NCBI RefSeq assembly: GCF_003269065.1
Contig: NZ_QLTA01000001.1
Span: 62,001 to 126,000 of the forward strand
DNA length: 64,000 bases
Reading direction: 5' to 3'
From: Paracidovorax anthurii
GTDB taxonomy: Bacteria; Pseudomonadota; Gammaproteobacteria; Burkholderiales; Burkholderiaceae_C
Under the pieces are notes generated by a model, which did no database searches, was not told the DNA's origin, and saw only the letters and a program-made list of their open reading frames with translations. Positions 62,111 through 64,000 of this stretch are shown in pieces. The first letter of the stretch is position 1; the number at the start of each line of letters is the position of its first letter. Both the position numbers and the translations under genes were made by a program.

Positions 62111-63310
62111 TCAGTCCACGGCCTTGCGCAGCGCCTTCACCTCGGCGTCGGTGGGCTGGAACTTCGCGCCGTCCTGGTAGCGGAAATCCGCCATCACGCC
62201 CTGGCCGCCCTGCTTCTTCGTGCGGCCCACGAAGGCGCCCATGGTGGACTGGTGGTCCTGCGCGCGGTAGGTGATGGGCCCGAAGGGCGTGGCCACTTCG
62301 AGGCCCCGGAAGGCGGCGATGAGCTTCTCGGTGTCGGCCGAACCGCCCGCCCGGCGCAGGCCGGCCGCGATCGACTGGATGGCGCTGTAGCCCACGATGG
62401 AGCCGGCGCGCGGGTGGTCCTTGAAGCGCGCCTGGTAGGCATCGAGGAATGCCTTGTGCTCCGGCGTGGCGATGGCGTACCAGGGGTAGCCGGTGACGAT
62501 CCAGCCCTCGGGCGCCTCGCCCTTGAGCGGGTCGAGGTATTCGGGCTCGCCCGAGAGCAGGCTCACCACCTCGCGGCCCTGGAACAGCCCGCGCGTGTGG
62601 CCTTCGCGCACGAACTTCGCGAGGTCGGCCGCGAACAGCACGTTGAAGATCGCGTCCGGCTTCGCGTCGGCCAGGGCCTGCGCCACGCTGCCGGCGTCCA
62701 CCTTGCCCAGGGGCGCGGCCTGCTCGGCGACGAACTCCACGCCGGGCTGCGCGGCGGCCAGCAGCCGCTTGAACGTCGCCACGGCCGACTGGCCGTATTC
62801 GTAGTTGGGGTAGACGATGGCCCAGCGCTTCTTCTTCAGCGCCGCCGCCTCGGGCACCAGCATGGCCACCTGCATATAGGTGGAGGGGCGCAGGCGGAAG
62901 GTGTAGCGGTTGCCCTGCTCCCACACGATCTTGTCGGTGAGCGGCTCGGCCGCGAGGAAGAACACCTTGCGCTGGCGCGCGAAGTCGGTCAGCGCCAGCC
63001 CCACGTGCGAGAGGAAGCTGCCCATGAGCACGTCCGCCTTCTCGCGCGCCAGCAGCTCCTCGGCCGCGCGCACCGCGTCGCCGGGGTTGCCGTTGTCGTC
63101 GCGCGTGACCAGCTCCAGCCTGCGCCCGCCGATGCCGCCGGCCGCGTTGACCTGCGCCACCGCCAGCTCCATGCCCTTGCGGTAGGGCTCCAGGAAGGCC
63201 GGCTGGGCCTTGTAGCTGTTGATCTCGCCGATCTTGATCGTGCCCTGCGCATGGGCCGCGGCGGCGGCGAATCCGAGGGCGGCGAGGAGGAGGCGGGCGG
63301 GCCGGAGCAT
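62111..63310 (-). CDS. livK: Liv-type periplasmic binding protein
   Basis: A 399-residue periplasmic receptor of the LivK/amide-binding type I family. A signal peptide (MLRPARLLLAALGFAAAAAHA) precedes GTIKIGEINSYKAQPAF, the usual mature start. Segments INAFL-like SFLSHVGLALTDFARQ and WAIVYPNYEYGQS agree with the family. It is the first gene of the importer operon. Several relatives bind aromatic or amide compounds, so livK is a family-level symbol. Confidence 0.88.
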   Translation of the reverse strand: MLRPARLLLAALGFAAAAAHAQGTIKIGEINSYKAQPAFLEPYRKGMELAVAQVNAAGGIGGRRLELVTRDDNGNPGDAVRAAEELLAREKADVLMGSFLSHVGLALTDFARQRKVFFLAAEPLTDKIVWEQGNRYTFRLRPSTYMQVAMLVPEAAALKKKRWAIVYPNYEYGQSAVATFKRLLAAAQPGVEFVAEQAAPLGKVDAGSVAQALADAKPDAIFNVLFAADLAKFVREGHTRGLFQGREVVSLLSGEPEYLDPLKGEAPEGWIVTGYPWYAIATPEHKAFLDAYQARFKDHPRAGSIVGYSAIQSIAAGLRRAGGSADTEKLIAAFRGLEVATPFGPITYRAQDHQSTMGAFVGRTKKQGGQGVMADFRYQDGAKFQPTDAEVKALRKAVD

Positions 63311-63514
63311 GGGCAATCCTGATTTCCGAATGACGTTCTGCGGGCCTGAAATGTACCTGCCACGGCGGTTTGGCCGACAATGCGGGGGTTTGCCCGCTTG
63401 GCAGGGGGCAGCCAGGGCGACCCGAAGGCGCGCCCGCACGAGCCACCGGCCCTGCCCTTGAAGGCCACGCGCCGCTTTCCCGCTTTCTTTTCCTCACTGT
63501 CCTGCCATCCATCC

Positions 63515-64000
63515 ATGAGCGCATTCAACGAAGAGCGAGTCCTCTCCGTCCACCACTGGACCGACCGCCTGTTCTCCTTCACCACCACCCGCGACACCTC
63601 GCTGCGGTTCTCCAACGGCCACTTCACCATGATCGGCCTCAAGGTGAACGACAAGCCCCTGCTGCGCGCCTACAGCATCGCCAGCGCCAACTACGAGGAG
63701 CACCTGGAGTTCCTCTCCATCAAGGTGCCCGACGGCCCGCTCACCTCGCGCCTGCAGAACATCCAGGTGGGCGACAGCATCGTCGTGGGCCGCAAGCCCA
63801 CCGGCACGCTGCTCATCGACTACCTGCTGCCGGCCAAGCGCCTGTACCTGATCTCCACCGGCACGGGCCTGGCGCCCTTCCTCTCGGTGATCCGCGACCC
63901 CGAGACCTACGAGAAATTCGAGGAAGTGGTGCTGGTGCACGGCGTGCGCCAGGTGAGCGAGCTGGCCTACCACGACTTCATCACCCAGGAGCTGCCGAAG
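63515..64000 (+). CDS. fpr: Ferredoxin-NADP+ reductase, 5' part
   Basis: The first 162 residues of a bacterial (subclass Fpr) ferredoxin-NADP reductase of about 257; the window ends inside it. FAD-binding LLRAYSIASANYEEHLEF is the RxYS motif, KVPDGPLTSRLQ follows, and LISTGTGLAPFLSVIRDPE is the NADP-binding GTG segment. In Fpr the enzyme supplies electrons to ferredoxin or flavodoxin and responds to oxidative stress. It is divergent from livK with a 204-base shared upstream region. Confidence 0.9.
   Translation, partial: MSAFNEERVLSVHHWTDRLFSFTTTRDTSLRFSNGHFTMIGLKVNDKPLLRAYSIASANYEEHLEFLSIKVPDGPLTSRLQNIQVGDSIVVGRKPTGTLLIDYLLPAKRLYLISTGTGLAPFLSVIRDPETYEKFEEVVLVHGVRQVSELAYHDFITQELPK

Overview
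The window is about 70% G+C, tightly packed and free of rRNA, tRNA and CRISPR. Its gene content and order (radA and alr-lplT, torF-glnK-amtB beside comM, fused LivHM, many LysR regulators) fit a Comamonadaceae betaproteobacterium. A perfect plant-inducible promoter (PIP) box in front of a Ser/Thr-rich orphan gene points to a plant-pathogenic Acidovorax (Paracidovorax avenae/citrulli group). The genus is inferred from gene content, not from a database search.

Layout. 0-4.5 kb: metR, queH, a gene-poor stretch, an SRPBCC-flavin reductase fusion, a Rossmann-fold protein and a small exported protein. 4.5-6.9 kb: a lower-G+C two-gene unit (small winged-helix-like protein plus FAD-binding protein) with a palindromic operator. 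6.9-15 kb: an MBL hydrolase, a DASS anion carrier with an LDH/MDH-family enzyme, a Tat-type M48 protease, an AmpG-like carrier and a two-component system. 15.3-19.6 kb: a BacA-like/DUF6421 fusion with a class IV aminotransferase (a possible non-proteinogenic amino acid pathway) and a nitronate monooxygenase. 19.7-22.8 kb: three surface-glycan genes. 22.9-33.8 kb: ilvE, radA, panE, a GST, a peptide-binding protein, alr and lplT. 33.9-42.7 kb: transporters, an ICL/PEPM-family enzyme, glutathione peroxidase, a probable pore-forming toxin with its immunity gene, a duplicated-domain exported protein, a WYL regulator, a glyoxalase-like protein and a ProQ-like protein. 42.9-50.3 kb: an alpha/beta hydrolase, a TSUP carrier, a clavaminate-synthase-like oxygenase, glcF-DUF1275-glcE without glcD, and an SMP-30 lactonase. 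50.5-55.4 kb: amtB-glnK-torF behind an NtrC site and a sigma-54-like promoter, then a comM fragment and comM. 55.4-64 kb: a 269-bp cruciform element, an SDR/LysR pair, the PIP-box gene, a complete Liv-type ABC importer and the start of fpr.

Three repeat families run through the window. A 45-bp element of fixed length occurs seven times; one copy is translated inside glcE and another supplies the stop codon of the nitronate monooxygenase gene. A 62-63 bp G+C-rich element occurs three times. The cruciform element occurs once, with a partial terminus elsewhere. The leads most worth following are the BacA-DUF6421-aminotransferase locus, the PIP-box effector candidate, the 45-bp element, the toxin-immunity pair and the low-G+C FAD operon.
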